The position numbers and the translations under genes are program-made. This document shows, one piece after another, positions 50,380 through 58,188 of a stretch of 64,000 nucleotides of DNA. The stretch is from Streptosporangium subroseum (GTDB lineage Bacteria; Actinomycetota; Actinomycetes; Streptosporangiales; Streptosporangiaceae), in assembly GCF_900188345.1 (NCBI RefSeq), contig NZ_FZOD01000010.1, forward strand, positions 160,061-224,060, read 5' to 3'. Numbering within the stretch: the first letter of the stretch is position 1; each line of letters opens with the position of its first letter. Below the pieces are notes generated by a model. The model was not told the DNA's origin. It ran no database searches and saw only the letters and a list, made by a program, of their open reading frames with translations.

Positions 50380-51566
50380 GACCGGCCTCGCTTGCGGCGC
50401 TGGTCCCGTTGGGGCGTGGACCCGAGGTCGGGCGTTTTGTAGGTGACCAGAGGGACCGTGGTGGCCACGGGCGTGGCCAGGCCGTGGTCGACGAGGTCGG
50501 AGATCACTTGCTCGATGCGCTTGTAGGCCGTCGGTGCCTCCTCGAAGAGCAGCTGGCGGTCGCCGCACACCACCAGCGACCCCACCGGTGTGCGGCGCAG
50601 CTCCTCGACCGTGTGCTTGGCCCGGCCCCGGCGCAGGGCGTCCGCACGCGACATCTTGCGGCCCGCGCCGTGCGCGACGGAATGGTTGGCGTCCGGCCCG
50701 GCGTGGGCGGCCACGAGGTAGGAAGGGGTGCCTCGCGTACCGGCGATGAGCACGTCGCGGCCGTCACCCGGCGCCGCCCCCTTGCGGTGCAGGTAGACCC
50801 CGTCGCGGATCTCGACCAGGTTGTGGCACTGGTCGACGATCGGCTCGGTGGGTTCGGTCCCCAGAGCATGGGCGACGCGGGCGGCCATCAGCCGCCGATT
50901 CAGTGATCCCCAGCGTACGGCGTCGTCATGCATCGCCAGGTAGGCGCCGGGATCAGGGGCGGGGCCCGCGCCATGGACCGCGGTGTGCGCCCGCAGGATC
51001 CGTTCGCCCAGCCCTCGGGAACCGCTGTGGACGATGAGAACCAGGTCGCCGGCGGCGAGCCCGAGACGGCTCGCGTGGTCCGGATCGAAGACGGTCCCGA
51101 TTCGCGCCAGCTCGACGAAGTGATTGCCCCGGCCGACCGTCCCGAGGCCCTCGGTGTGACCGGCGGGAATCGTGCCATTCACAACGGCCCAGGCCGGGTC
51201 GTCGGCATCCCGCTCGGGATCCAGCGCGCGATCGAGGTCGGGGAACCGGGCGGCGAGCTTCTCGGGTACGGCGCGCTTGAGCTTCATGGGAAACACGGCG
51301 ATGCCGCAACCGATGTCGGAGCCCACCAGGAACGGGTACAACACGGTCGATGCCATGGCGGCGCCGATGGGAGCGCCCTTGCCGGGGTGCAGGTCCGGCA
51401 TGGCGGCGACGTGCGTCATGCCGTCGAGGGCGGCCACCTGGTGGCACTGCGCGAGGGCGTCGGACTCGATCCAGCTCGTGGGGGAGGCGAATACGGTGAC
51501 GGTGGCCGAACCCATGGCCGCGGTGGACGACAGCGGGGGCTCCTGCCGGGAGCGTTGCTGGGACAA
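50376..51566 (-). CDS. rtcB: RNA ligase RtcB (RtcB2 type, PrfH-linked)
   Basis: A 396-residue GTP-dependent RNA ligase joining 3'-phosphate and 5'-OH ends. It has the metal/catalytic motifs SDIGCGIAVFPMKL, GRGNHFVEL, HSGSRGLGERI and the guanylylated-His segment HGAGRKMSR. The start is probably TTG 51566 (AAGAG 7 nt upstream); an internal ATG at 51515 would remove 17 residues. Pairing with prfH marks it as the RtcB2 group, which repairs 16S rRNA damage, rather than tRNA-splicing RtcB. The C-terminal tail is basic. Confidence 0.9.
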   Translation of the reverse strand: MSQQRSRQEPPLSSTAAMGSATVTVFASPTSWIESDALAQCHQVAALDGMTHVAAMPDLHPGKGAPIGAAMASTVLYPFLVGSDIGCGIAVFPMKLKRAVPEKLAARFPDLDRALDPERDADDPAWAVVNGTIPAGHTEGLGTVGRGNHFVELARIGTVFDPDHASRLGLAAGDLVLIVHSGSRGLGERILRAHTAVHGAGPAPDPGAYLAMHDDAVRWGSLNRRLMAARVAHALGTEPTEPIVDQCHNLVEIRDGVYLHRKGAAPGDGRDVLIAGTRGTPSYLVAAHAGPDANHSVAHGAGRKMSRADALRRGRAKHTVEELRRTPVGSLVVCGDRQLLFEEAPTAYKRIEQVISDLVDHGLATPVATTVPLVTYKTPDLGSTPQRDQRRKRGRS

Positions 51567-51839
51567 AAAGGTTCTCTTCCCTCAAAAGGGTGTGGACGAG
51601 AGCATGGCGGCGCGAGTCGGCACTGTGGCATCTCGGAGTGGCGGGGTGCTGTCCGTTAGAACATCGTGGACACCACGTTCCCTGAGCCCCGCCACGTGAG
51701 GCAAACGGTTTTCGGCTTGTGATCGCCTTACGGGGTGGCCTCCCACGCCTGTTGGGCCATGGCGAAGAGTGGGGTGCGCGGTCGCTACGTGCTCCAGTCC
51801 TGACCGGTGACTTCCAGGGGAGCAGTCGCGCGAACCCTC
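51567..51839. other. Gene-free interval upstream of rtcB
   Basis: About 270 bp with no coding frame I trust. It must hold the promoter of the rtcB-prfH operon, but I see no consensus -10/-35 pair or clear operator. Confidence 0.3.
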
Positions 51840-52526
51840 CTACCTGTCGTGTTGCCGGCGCACCATCTCGGTGATCCAGATGGGCGCGAACGGAGACGTG
51901 CAGCCCGGGGACGTCGGGTAGTCCTCGAGCACCTTCAGGCGCTCACCGATGTCGATCGCACGAACGCGGTGCTCGGCGCGCTCGATCCCGATCTGAGCCA
52001 GGCAGTGGTTCATCGCCCACTGCAGGCGATCCGGGGCGTCTTTCATCTCCGCCTCGATGACGTCGAGCAGTCCTGCGAGGTCGAGACCCTCGGGCTTCTT
52101 CGCCACGCGTTCGGTGGTCAGCGCCCAGCCGGCACTCGCGACCACCGGATCCGGATCGGCGGACCAGGTCAGGCGCAGCTCTTCGGAGTGCGGGTTCTTC
52201 TTCACCACGTAGTTCACGAGCCAGTCGTGCACCTTGGGTACGCGCGCCTCGCGCAGCATGACGTCCAACTCCTGCCGCCCGAACGCCTTCGGGCGGCAGA
52301 TCAGGATCGCCAGCAGTCTCGCCGCGGTGTCATCCGTCTCCCAGAGCCGGCACGCGAGCCCCTGCTGCGTCTTCAGCCGCTTCGCGATCGCGCGCAGCTT
52401 GCCGAGGTTCACACCGTGATCGTCACCGTGTCTCTCGTTCACCGCGCGTATCTTCGGATCCTCAAGCTCGGCCAGCTCGGCCATCACCTCGGCCACCGTC
52501 GTCTCGGTCAGCGTCGTCTCGGCCAC
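51840..52526 (-). CDS. DNA alkylation repair family protein (AlkD superfamily)
   Basis: A 228-residue all-helical protein with the conserved core PKIRAVNERHGDDHGVNLGKLRAIAKRLK, DTAARLLAILICRPKAF, VHDWLVNYVVKK and WAMNHCLAQIGI. This is the form annotated as DNA alkylation repair protein in actinobacteria. GTG 52526 is chosen because AGGAG lies 7 nt upstream and the family starts here. Base-excision activity is expected from the superfamily but not certain. It is on the same strand as the VOC gene upstream, 121 nt away. Confidence 0.82.
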   Translation of the reverse strand: MAETTLTETTVAEVMAELAELEDPKIRAVNERHGDDHGVNLGKLRAIAKRLKTQQGLACRLWETDDTAARLLAILICRPKAFGRQELDVMLREARVPKVHDWLVNYVVKKNPHSEELRLTWSADPDPVVASAGWALTTERVAKKPEGLDLAGLLDVIEAEMKDAPDRLQWAMNHCLAQIGIERAEHRVRAIDIGERLKVLEDYPTSPGCTSPFAPIWITEMVRRQHDR

Positions 52527-52647
52527 TTCGGACTCCTGTCCATCACGTGCGAGCAGACTACGACGGAAGTCGGCCTCCTGTCGTGCACGCCGGCTCGGCG
52601 GCCACCGATACGAACGGCTGGGGAAGCACAGCGCCGAGCGCGGGGAG

Positions 52648-53025
52648 TCACTCCCAGACGAGGCAGAAGGGATGGCCCGCGGGGTTGGCGTAGACGCGCC
52701 AGCAGCGGGTGGCGTCACCGGGGTCGAGAATCGTGGCACCGAGAGCGAGGACCTGCCGTTGGGCCTCGTCGAGGTCCTTGACGCCGATGTCGAGATGGAA
52801 CTGCTGGGGGCGGGTGGGATCCGGCCACTGCGGCGGCCGATGGTCGTCAACGCCCTGGAAGGTGAGCACCATGCCGGTCTCGAGGTGGAGGGTCGTCCAG
52901 TTGTCATCGAGCGACCACCGGGGATCGGGCTGGTTGACCGTGCCGCCGAGGAGCGACCGGTAGAACCGGGCGAGTTCCAGGGCGTCCGAACAGTCCAGCA
53001 CCACGCACTGCAGGTTGCCGATCAC
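52648..53025 (-). CDS. VOC superfamily (glyoxalase/bleomycin resistance-like) protein
   Basis: A 125-residue single VOC domain. The start LQCVVLDCSDALELARFYRSLLGG and end RVYANPAGHPFCLVWE are typical of small actinobacterial VOC proteins; the central QQFHLDIGVKDLDEA contains the usual His and Asp-rich strand. Start is GTG 53025 after GGAAGGA. Such proteins dimerise and bind metal and small hydrophobic or dicarbonyl ligands. The specific role is unknown. Confidence 0.85.
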   Translation of the reverse strand: MIGNLQCVVLDCSDALELARFYRSLLGGTVNQPDPRWSLDDNWTTLHLETGMVLTFQGVDDHRPPQWPDPTRPQQFHLDIGVKDLDEAQRQVLALGATILDPGDATRCWRVYANPAGHPFCLVWE

Positions 53026-53456
53026 GTGTCTTCCTTCCGGGGGTGGGATGGGCCGCCTGCGATGATCGCATCGGCCAGGCAGTTCGCCCTACCGCTGCCG
53101 ATCACGTGGGCGGGAGCGGCGCAGGGGATCGGTCGCGCGGAACGTACCGCGCCGGCTCGTTCCGACGGTCTGGCCGGACGCCGGATCCTCACACGCGACC
53201 GCCGTACTAATAGCCGCGGCTCTGCGCGCGGATGCCTGCTCGCCGCACCGAGCGGATGTTTTTCGCCGCGGTGAGATGAACGAACCGGTGAAGACGAGCC
53301 GCCCGTCGAGCAGCCGGCCCGGCTCTCGACGTCTCCGCCGAGCTGCGTCGCCTGTGGGCGCTGCCCGGCTTCGTGCAGCTCGTCTATGAGGGTGCGGTCG
53401 ACCATCCGGCCCCGTCGGCGAGATTCGCGCCGCACCGCGTTCGACGGTGCGGCGTC
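53026..53456. other. Gene-free interval between the VOC gene and the hydrolase
   Basis: About 430 bp. A + strand stretch near 53325-53440 reads ALDVSAELRRLWALPGFVQL in one frame and may be a fragment of something coding, but no family is evident and there is no start. I see no RNA gene, repeat or clear terminator. Confidence 0.35.
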
Positions 53457-54614
53457 TCAGGGTCGACCGCAGGTCGCGGGGCAGAATGTGACCTCGGGGT
53501 AGCGCGATGACGGCCTGTCCAGGAGGTGCTGCCGCTGTGACTTCAGGTGCTGGTCGAGGAAGGCCGCCACGTACGTGCGGGTGAGCTCTGCGCCACGGGC
53601 CGCGGGCATCGTGCCAGGAAGAGGTTTGAGGCCGAGGACGTCCGCCACCAGCGAGATGTCGGTGAAGGACTGGTGTTCGGCGTCCGACAGCACGAGCCAG
53701 CGCTTCCACCCGGTCAGCAGCTTCCAGTCACGGTCCCACGAATTGTCGGGGCCGCCCGGGACATGCTCCCGCGAACCCAGGAACATGAACGGCCGCGAGA
53801 GACCGCCCTTGGGGATCCGGGCGTAGGTGGTGCCGTCCATGTCGACTCCGGCGCGTATGCGCGGGTCCTTGACCATGGCCGCCACGGCGCCGGCCCCGCC
53901 GGCCGACTGGCCCACCATCGCGATCCGGGTGCGGTCGATCAGGTCGTGCCCGTCCCACTCGGAGGTCAGCCGATCGAGGACGAAGGAGACGTCGGTGGCC
54001 CGGCCCTGGACCAGTGCGGCGCGGGAGCCTGGGTCGGTGTCGCTGTCGCAGGCGAGGCATTCGACGACCCGCCCGTCGGACAGGGTGGTGGCGTAGCTCT
54101 CGTAGGTGTGGTCGATCCCGGCCACGACGTAGCCTCGGCTGGCGAGATCCTCGGCCAGGGACGTGAGCGTGCTCATCGGCTTGGTGAAGCCGGGAGAGAG
54201 CACCACCAGCGGAAGCCTTCGCCCCGCCGGTTCGGCGTCCCTGACGGCGTTCGTGCGTGTCCTGCTCAGCGTGTCGTACGGCGTGGTCGCGAGCCCGGAG
54301 CCTTTAAGGAAGAGTTCCGATTCCTTGGCCGTCATGTACGGCGCGCGCTCTCCCTCATGCTGCTTGGTCGGATACCACAGGGTGACCTTGAGCTCCCTGG
54401 CGTCGACGTCGAGGTCCCAGGGATCGGGGCGGGAGGCGTCGGTCAGATGCAGGGCGGTGGTGCCGACCGGCAGGGGGCCGGTGGGGGCGGGCAGGGTGAC
54501 GGGGCCGGGCGGTTCGGCCGGCGGGGCGTCGGACCTGGGTGGCGCGGGAGCGGAGCAGGCGGACGCGGCGAGGACGGCCAGTCCCGCGACGAAGGCCAGG
54601 AGTCTTCTTCTCAT
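53457..54614 (-). CDS. Alpha/beta-hydrolase lipoprotein (PAF-acetylhydrolase/lipase-like)
   Basis: A 385-residue exported hydrolase with a lipobox (LAASAC) at about residue 20. The alpha/beta-hydrolase core includes LPLVVLSPGFTKPMSTLTSLAEDLASRGYVV, the nucleophile elbow MVGQSAGGAGAVAA, DMDGTTY and a late SDAEHQSFTD holding the likely catalytic His. It resembles platelet-activating-factor acetylhydrolase or cutinase-like lipases. It is the last gene of a - strand group, 12 nt after the S41 peptidase gene. Substrate is unknown. Confidence 0.85.
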   Translation of the reverse strand: MRRRLLAFVAGLAVLAASACSAPAPPRSDAPPAEPPGPVTLPAPTGPLPVGTTALHLTDASRPDPWDLDVDARELKVTLWYPTKQHEGERAPYMTAKESELFLKGSGLATTPYDTLSRTRTNAVRDAEPAGRRLPLVVLSPGFTKPMSTLTSLAEDLASRGYVVAGIDHTYESYATTLSDGRVVECLACDSDTDPGSRAALVQGRATDVSFVLDRLTSEWDGHDLIDRTRIAMVGQSAGGAGAVAAMVKDPRIRAGVDMDGTTYARIPKGGLSRPFMFLGSREHVPGGPDNSWDRDWKLLTGWKRWLVLSDAEHQSFTDISLVADVLGLKPLPGTMPAARGAELTRTYVAAFLDQHLKSQRQHLLDRPSSRYPEVTFCPATCGRP

Positions 54615-54626
54615 GGCGAGGTCCCT

Positions 54627-56045
54627 TCACGTGTGCAGCAGGGTCAGGGCCTTGGCCAGGGCGGGGTCGCGCCCGGCGGCCGTGTCCTTCGGGGTCAGGG
54701 GCACGTAGTGGTCGGGCGGTACGCCGATCCGGTCGATCACCTCGCGATCGGGTCCCAAGTGGTGCCTGCCGGGGAAGCTCAGGAGGGTGTTGTTGGCGAG
54801 CAGGTACCCCCGCGCCGGGCCGGAGATCACACCGGCGGTCCTGGTGCCGACCAGCCGGCCGATGCGCAGGTCCTTCACCGCGGAGCTGAAGTGCTCACAC
54901 GCCGAGGCGCAGCCGCGGTCGGTGAGCACCGCCAGCGGCAGGTTAAGCAACTCGACGGTGTCGTCGGTCCACGAGGTCAGGCACCTGCCGTCCACGGTGC
55001 ACTGGTAGGCGGTGACCTTGCCGTGGACAAACGCGCTCAGCAACCGGATCGCCTCCACGGGGCTGCCGCCGCCGTTGCCGCGCAGGTCCAGCACGACGCC
55101 CGACAGCGTCCGGCCGGTACGCAGCCTGGAGATCGCTTTAAGGACCCTGTTCGCGGAGCCGGGCGCGAATCCGGTCATCCGCACATAGGCGATGTCGTCT
55201 TCCAGCAGCTTCGACCTCACCAGTTGCAGGGTGGCCAGATCCCGCTGGTAGAGGCCGGGCTTGAGCGTCACGGTCCAGCGGCGGCCGATGGTCTGTCGCA
55301 GGAGCCGAAGCCGCACCGGGCGCGCGTCCGGGTACTGCGGGTAGAGGGCGGCGATCGCGGGGGTGGGCTTCCCGTCGATGAAGGGCGCCGATCCGTTGAT
55401 CGACTCGATGACGTCGCCGGGGCGCAGCCCGGCGGCCTGCGCCGCGCCGCCCTGCACGGTGGTGACGAACAGCGGGGGGAGGGCGGCGCCGGGGTCGGCG
55501 TCCATCTGCGGGCCGCTGACGTTCGCCTTGAGCCCCAGGCCGTAGCCGTCGCCGTCGTAGTAGTCGGGCGGCCGCTTGACGTCGTGTGTCCAGCGAGCGT
55601 GATTGTCGCCGAGGGCGGCCACGATGGATTCGAGGGTGACGACGGCCAGCCTGTCGCGCAGGCCGGGCACCTGGTCGGTGATCTTCCGGTAAGTGGTCTC
55701 GAAGGCGGTCCAGTCGGCTCTGCGGTCGCCGGTCAGCGCCGGCATGGTCGCCTCGGGCACGTCGCGCCCGCTGCGGTTGAGCTCCTGCGTCAGAGCGACG
55801 AGCCCGGCGGCCAGCAGCGAGCGGGCGTCCAGAGTGGTGCCGCTGTAGTAGTTGCCGAGGATGCAGAGGTACGCCTGCTCGATGACGTCGATCGTGGTGG
55901 CAGTCTCCGCTCCGGGGGTCACCTGAGGCGGCGCGCAGACCGTACCGGCTGCCGTGCTCACCTGGCCGCGCGGCGGTGTGGGTGCGGTGCAGGCCGTCGC
56001 CAGGAAGAGTGCGAGCCCGGCGGCCGCGGTCCTGAGCATGGTCAT
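54627..56045 (-). CDS. S41-family peptidase lipoprotein
   Basis: A 472-residue exported peptidase with lipobox LATAC near residue 20. A helical N-terminal region is followed by a PDZ domain (about 195-260: GGAAQAAGLRPGDVIESING), then the protease core VVLDLRGNGGGSPVEAIRLL and LTDRGCASACEHFSSAVKDL, which holds the catalytic Ser. The later FGKG-type Lys motif of CtpA is absent, so it is closer to the TSP/IRBP-like S41 branch. The ATG at 56045 overlaps the permease stop by 4 nt, tying it to the ABC pair. Confidence 0.85.
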   Translation of the reverse strand: MTMLRTAAAGLALFLATACTAPTPPRGQVSTAAGTVCAPPQVTPGAETATTIDVIEQAYLCILGNYYSGTTLDARSLLAAGLVALTQELNRSGRDVPEATMPALTGDRRADWTAFETTYRKITDQVPGLRDRLAVVTLESIVAALGDNHARWTHDVKRPPDYYDGDGYGLGLKANVSGPQMDADPGAALPPLFVTTVQGGAAQAAGLRPGDVIESINGSAPFIDGKPTPAIAALYPQYPDARPVRLRLLRQTIGRRWTVTLKPGLYQRDLATLQLVRSKLLEDDIAYVRMTGFAPGSANRVLKAISRLRTGRTLSGVVLDLRGNGGGSPVEAIRLLSAFVHGKVTAYQCTVDGRCLTSWTDDTVELLNLPLAVLTDRGCASACEHFSSAVKDLRIGRLVGTRTAGVISGPARGYLLANNTLLSFPGRHHLGPDREVIDRIGVPPDHYVPLTPKDTAAGRDPALAKALTLLHT

Positions 56046-57094
56046 GACAGGCGTCTCCGGATCCACCAGAAGGACGACCACGTGAGGCCGAGGGCAAGGA
56101 GGGCGTAGATCCCGGTTTCGATCCATTGGAAGGGCCAGAAGCGGTCGAGGGGATGGTAGGTCGCCTGCTGCCGGTAACCGAGCCGGTTGATCTCGACCCA
56201 GCACGCGTCCAAGCCCTGTGGCCCCGCCTCCCGCGGCGAGCAGGGGCCCGACGTCACCGAGACGGGGACGGGCGCTTCTTCGCCGCTGCCGGCGACCCTC
56301 CGTCCGGACGGATCGAGGAGGTCGCTGAGCAGGACCCAGGAGCCCGCGTGGCCGGGAACCGCGGGTCTCGTGGAAATCTGCACGGGTCCGCCCTGTTCCT
56401 CTACGTGGATGCCGCCCATGTTCTCCTGGTTGAGCTCGAAGATTCCGGTGACCGGGGGCATCAGGTGGGGACGGACCAGCAGCGGCATGGCGAACTGGAC
56501 CGCGGCGAAGACGGCCAGGGTGAGGGCCATGGCGGGCAACGTGCGGTGCACCAGCATTCCCACGGTCACGCCCAGGACGAAGGCGAAGGCCGCATAACCC
56601 ATCGGGGCGATGCCACGCGCGCCGAACACCAGGGGAGCCATCAGAGCCAGGTCCGGAACGGCAGACTTGTCCAGGGGGCCGGACCACCACGTCACCGCGA
56701 GGCCGCTCGCGGCGGCGGCGGCCATGGCCGCCAGGCCGATGAGCCCGAGCTTGACCGCCAGCCAGCGGCCACGGGTGACGCTCTGGTTCCACACCAGCAG
56801 GTGTGTGCCCGCCTCCAGTTCGCGGGTGATCAACGGCGCTCCCCAGAAGAGCCCGATGAGAGCGGGCAGGGCCAGCACGACGAAGCTGACGGCCACGAAG
56901 GGGAGCTGATATTCGTCGAAGAAGCGGTCGAAGAATCGGTCACAGGTGTCGTCCAGGGTGCAGCCGGCGATCCCGGTCGAGTAGCGGGAGGCAATGTCCG
57001 GGCCGGTCAGGGCCAGTACGACGGCGAGAATGACGAGTACGGCCGCCGTCATCATGGCCGAGCCACGGAACTGGCGCCAGGTCAGCCAGATCAT
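56042..57094 (-). CDS. ABC-2 type transporter permease
   Basis: A 350-residue membrane protein with about six transmembrane segments (MMTAAVLVILAVVLALTGP, FVAVSFVVLALPALIGLFWGAPLITRELEAGTH, and four later ones). An extracytoplasmic loop of about 100 residues precedes the last segment. It matches actinobacterial ABC-2 permeases paired with YtrB-like ATPases. It overlaps the ATPase (57091-57094) and the S41 peptidase start by 4 nt each, so all three are coupled. Confidence 0.85.
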   Translation of the reverse strand: MIWLTWRQFRGSAMMTAAVLVILAVVLALTGPDIASRYSTGIAGCTLDDTCDRFFDRFFDEYQLPFVAVSFVVLALPALIGLFWGAPLITRELEAGTHLLVWNQSVTRGRWLAVKLGLIGLAAMAAAAASGLAVTWWSGPLDKSAVPDLALMAPLVFGARGIAPMGYAAFAFVLGVTVGMLVHRTLPAMALTLAVFAAVQFAMPLLVRPHLMPPVTGIFELNQENMGGIHVEEQGGPVQISTRPAVPGHAGSWVLLSDLLDPSGRRVAGSGEEAPVPVSVTSGPCSPREAGPQGLDACWVEINRLGYRQQATYHPLDRFWPFQWIETGIYALLALGLTWSSFWWIRRRLS

Positions 57095-57981
57095 CGTTGC
57101 GCCTCCGGTGCGACTCGCCGGTTCTCCGCGGTCTGCCTGTCCATGTAGGCCAGAACGAGGTCTTCCAGGCTGAGCCGGGTGACCGTCCAGGCGGGATCGT
57201 GGATCGGGGCGTCGGCACGGACCACGAACGTGCTCTGCCGGTCGGTGTGGTGCGCGGAGATCACATGCTGGTCGGCGGGGAGCCGGTCGGGATCGCGACG
57301 CGGGCCGGTGAGCCGGTGATGGGTGGCCAGCAGCCTGTCGACCTCTCCCGCCATCTGGACGCGCGAGTCGACGAGAACGATCATGAAGTCGCAGACCCGT
57401 TCCAGGTCAGAGACCAGGTGGGAGGAGAGCACGACGTTGAAATCGTGCGCGACGGTGGCCTCCGTCAGCCCCTGCAGGAACTCCCGGCGGGCCAGCGGGT
57501 CGAGCGAGGCCACGGGCTCGTCCAGGATCAGCAGCTCGGGCCGCTTGGCCAGGCCCAGGGTCAGGGCGAGCTGGGCGCGCTGGCCGCCGGACAGCTTGCC
57601 CGCCCGATGCGTGGGGACGAGACCGAGTTGCGCGATGCGCTCCCGCGCCATGCCGTCGTCCCAGCGGGGGTTGAGCCGCGCCCCCAACCGCAGGTGATCG
57701 GCAACGGTCAGTCCCGCGTAGACGGGGGTGTCCTGGGCGACGAACCCGACCCTGGCCAGCTGCGCGGGCGTGCCCCCGGGCCGTCCGCCGAGCACGGTGA
57801 TGTCGCCCGCCGTCGGTTCGAGCTGGCCGCCGGCCAGCTTCAGCAGCGTCGTCTTGCCGGCTCCGTTGGGGCCCACCAATCCCACGACGTGGCCCGCCGG
57901 GATGTCGATGGTGCACTCGCGCAGCGCCCAGCGCTTGCCGTACCTCTTGCCCAGTGCCTGGGCCTGCAAGACAGAAGTCAC
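57091..57981 (-). CDS. ABC transporter ATP-binding protein (YtrB/CcmA-like)
   Basis: A 296-residue ATPase: Walker A GPNGAGKTTLLK, Q-loop FVAQDTPVY, signature KLSGGQRAQLALTLGLA, Walker B LLILDEPVASLDPLAR and H-loop VVLSSHLVSDLE. An extra C-terminal region of about 80 residues is typical of exporters with ABC-2 permeases. Start is GTG 57981 after AGGAGGA. It is first in the operon. The GntR regulator often found before such genes is absent. The kinase at 58189 is divergent and could regulate it. Confidence 0.9.
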   Translation of the reverse strand: MTSVLQAQALGKRYGKRWALRECTIDIPAGHVVGLVGPNGAGKTTLLKLAGGQLEPTAGDITVLGGRPGGTPAQLARVGFVAQDTPVYAGLTVADHLRLGARLNPRWDDGMARERIAQLGLVPTHRAGKLSGGQRAQLALTLGLAKRPELLILDEPVASLDPLARREFLQGLTEATVAHDFNVVLSSHLVSDLERVCDFMIVLVDSRVQMAGEVDRLLATHHRLTGPRRDPDRLPADQHVISAHHTDRQSTFVVRADAPIHDPAWTVTRLSLEDLVLAYMDRQTAENRRVAPEAQR

Positions 57982-58188
57982 GCTATGTCCTCCTGAGAGG
58001 GGTCCGAGGGGTGGTCATGAACAGCGCCGCGATGCTTTTCGGCGAGGTCGCGGCTCCAGAGCGGCGTGATGGCAGGAACGAAACTAGGCACCGCCCCTGC
58101 CGGTGCGCGTCGGCCGTCATACCGAGATCGCGTACCGCCTGAGAACGAAGGGCTGCCAGGTCATCCCTGCGATGTACTCCCGGAGACC

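Noticed and set aside
53325..53440. Coding fragment reading ALDVSAELRRLWALPGFVQL
   Set aside because: No start, no family match by eye, and flanking sequence lacks coding bias, so it is noted as part of a gene-free interval only.
53547..56108. 853-codon + strand frame opposite the hydrolase and S41 genes
   Set aside because: Covers two genes with clear lipoboxes and catalytic motifs on the other strand; no motif of its own.
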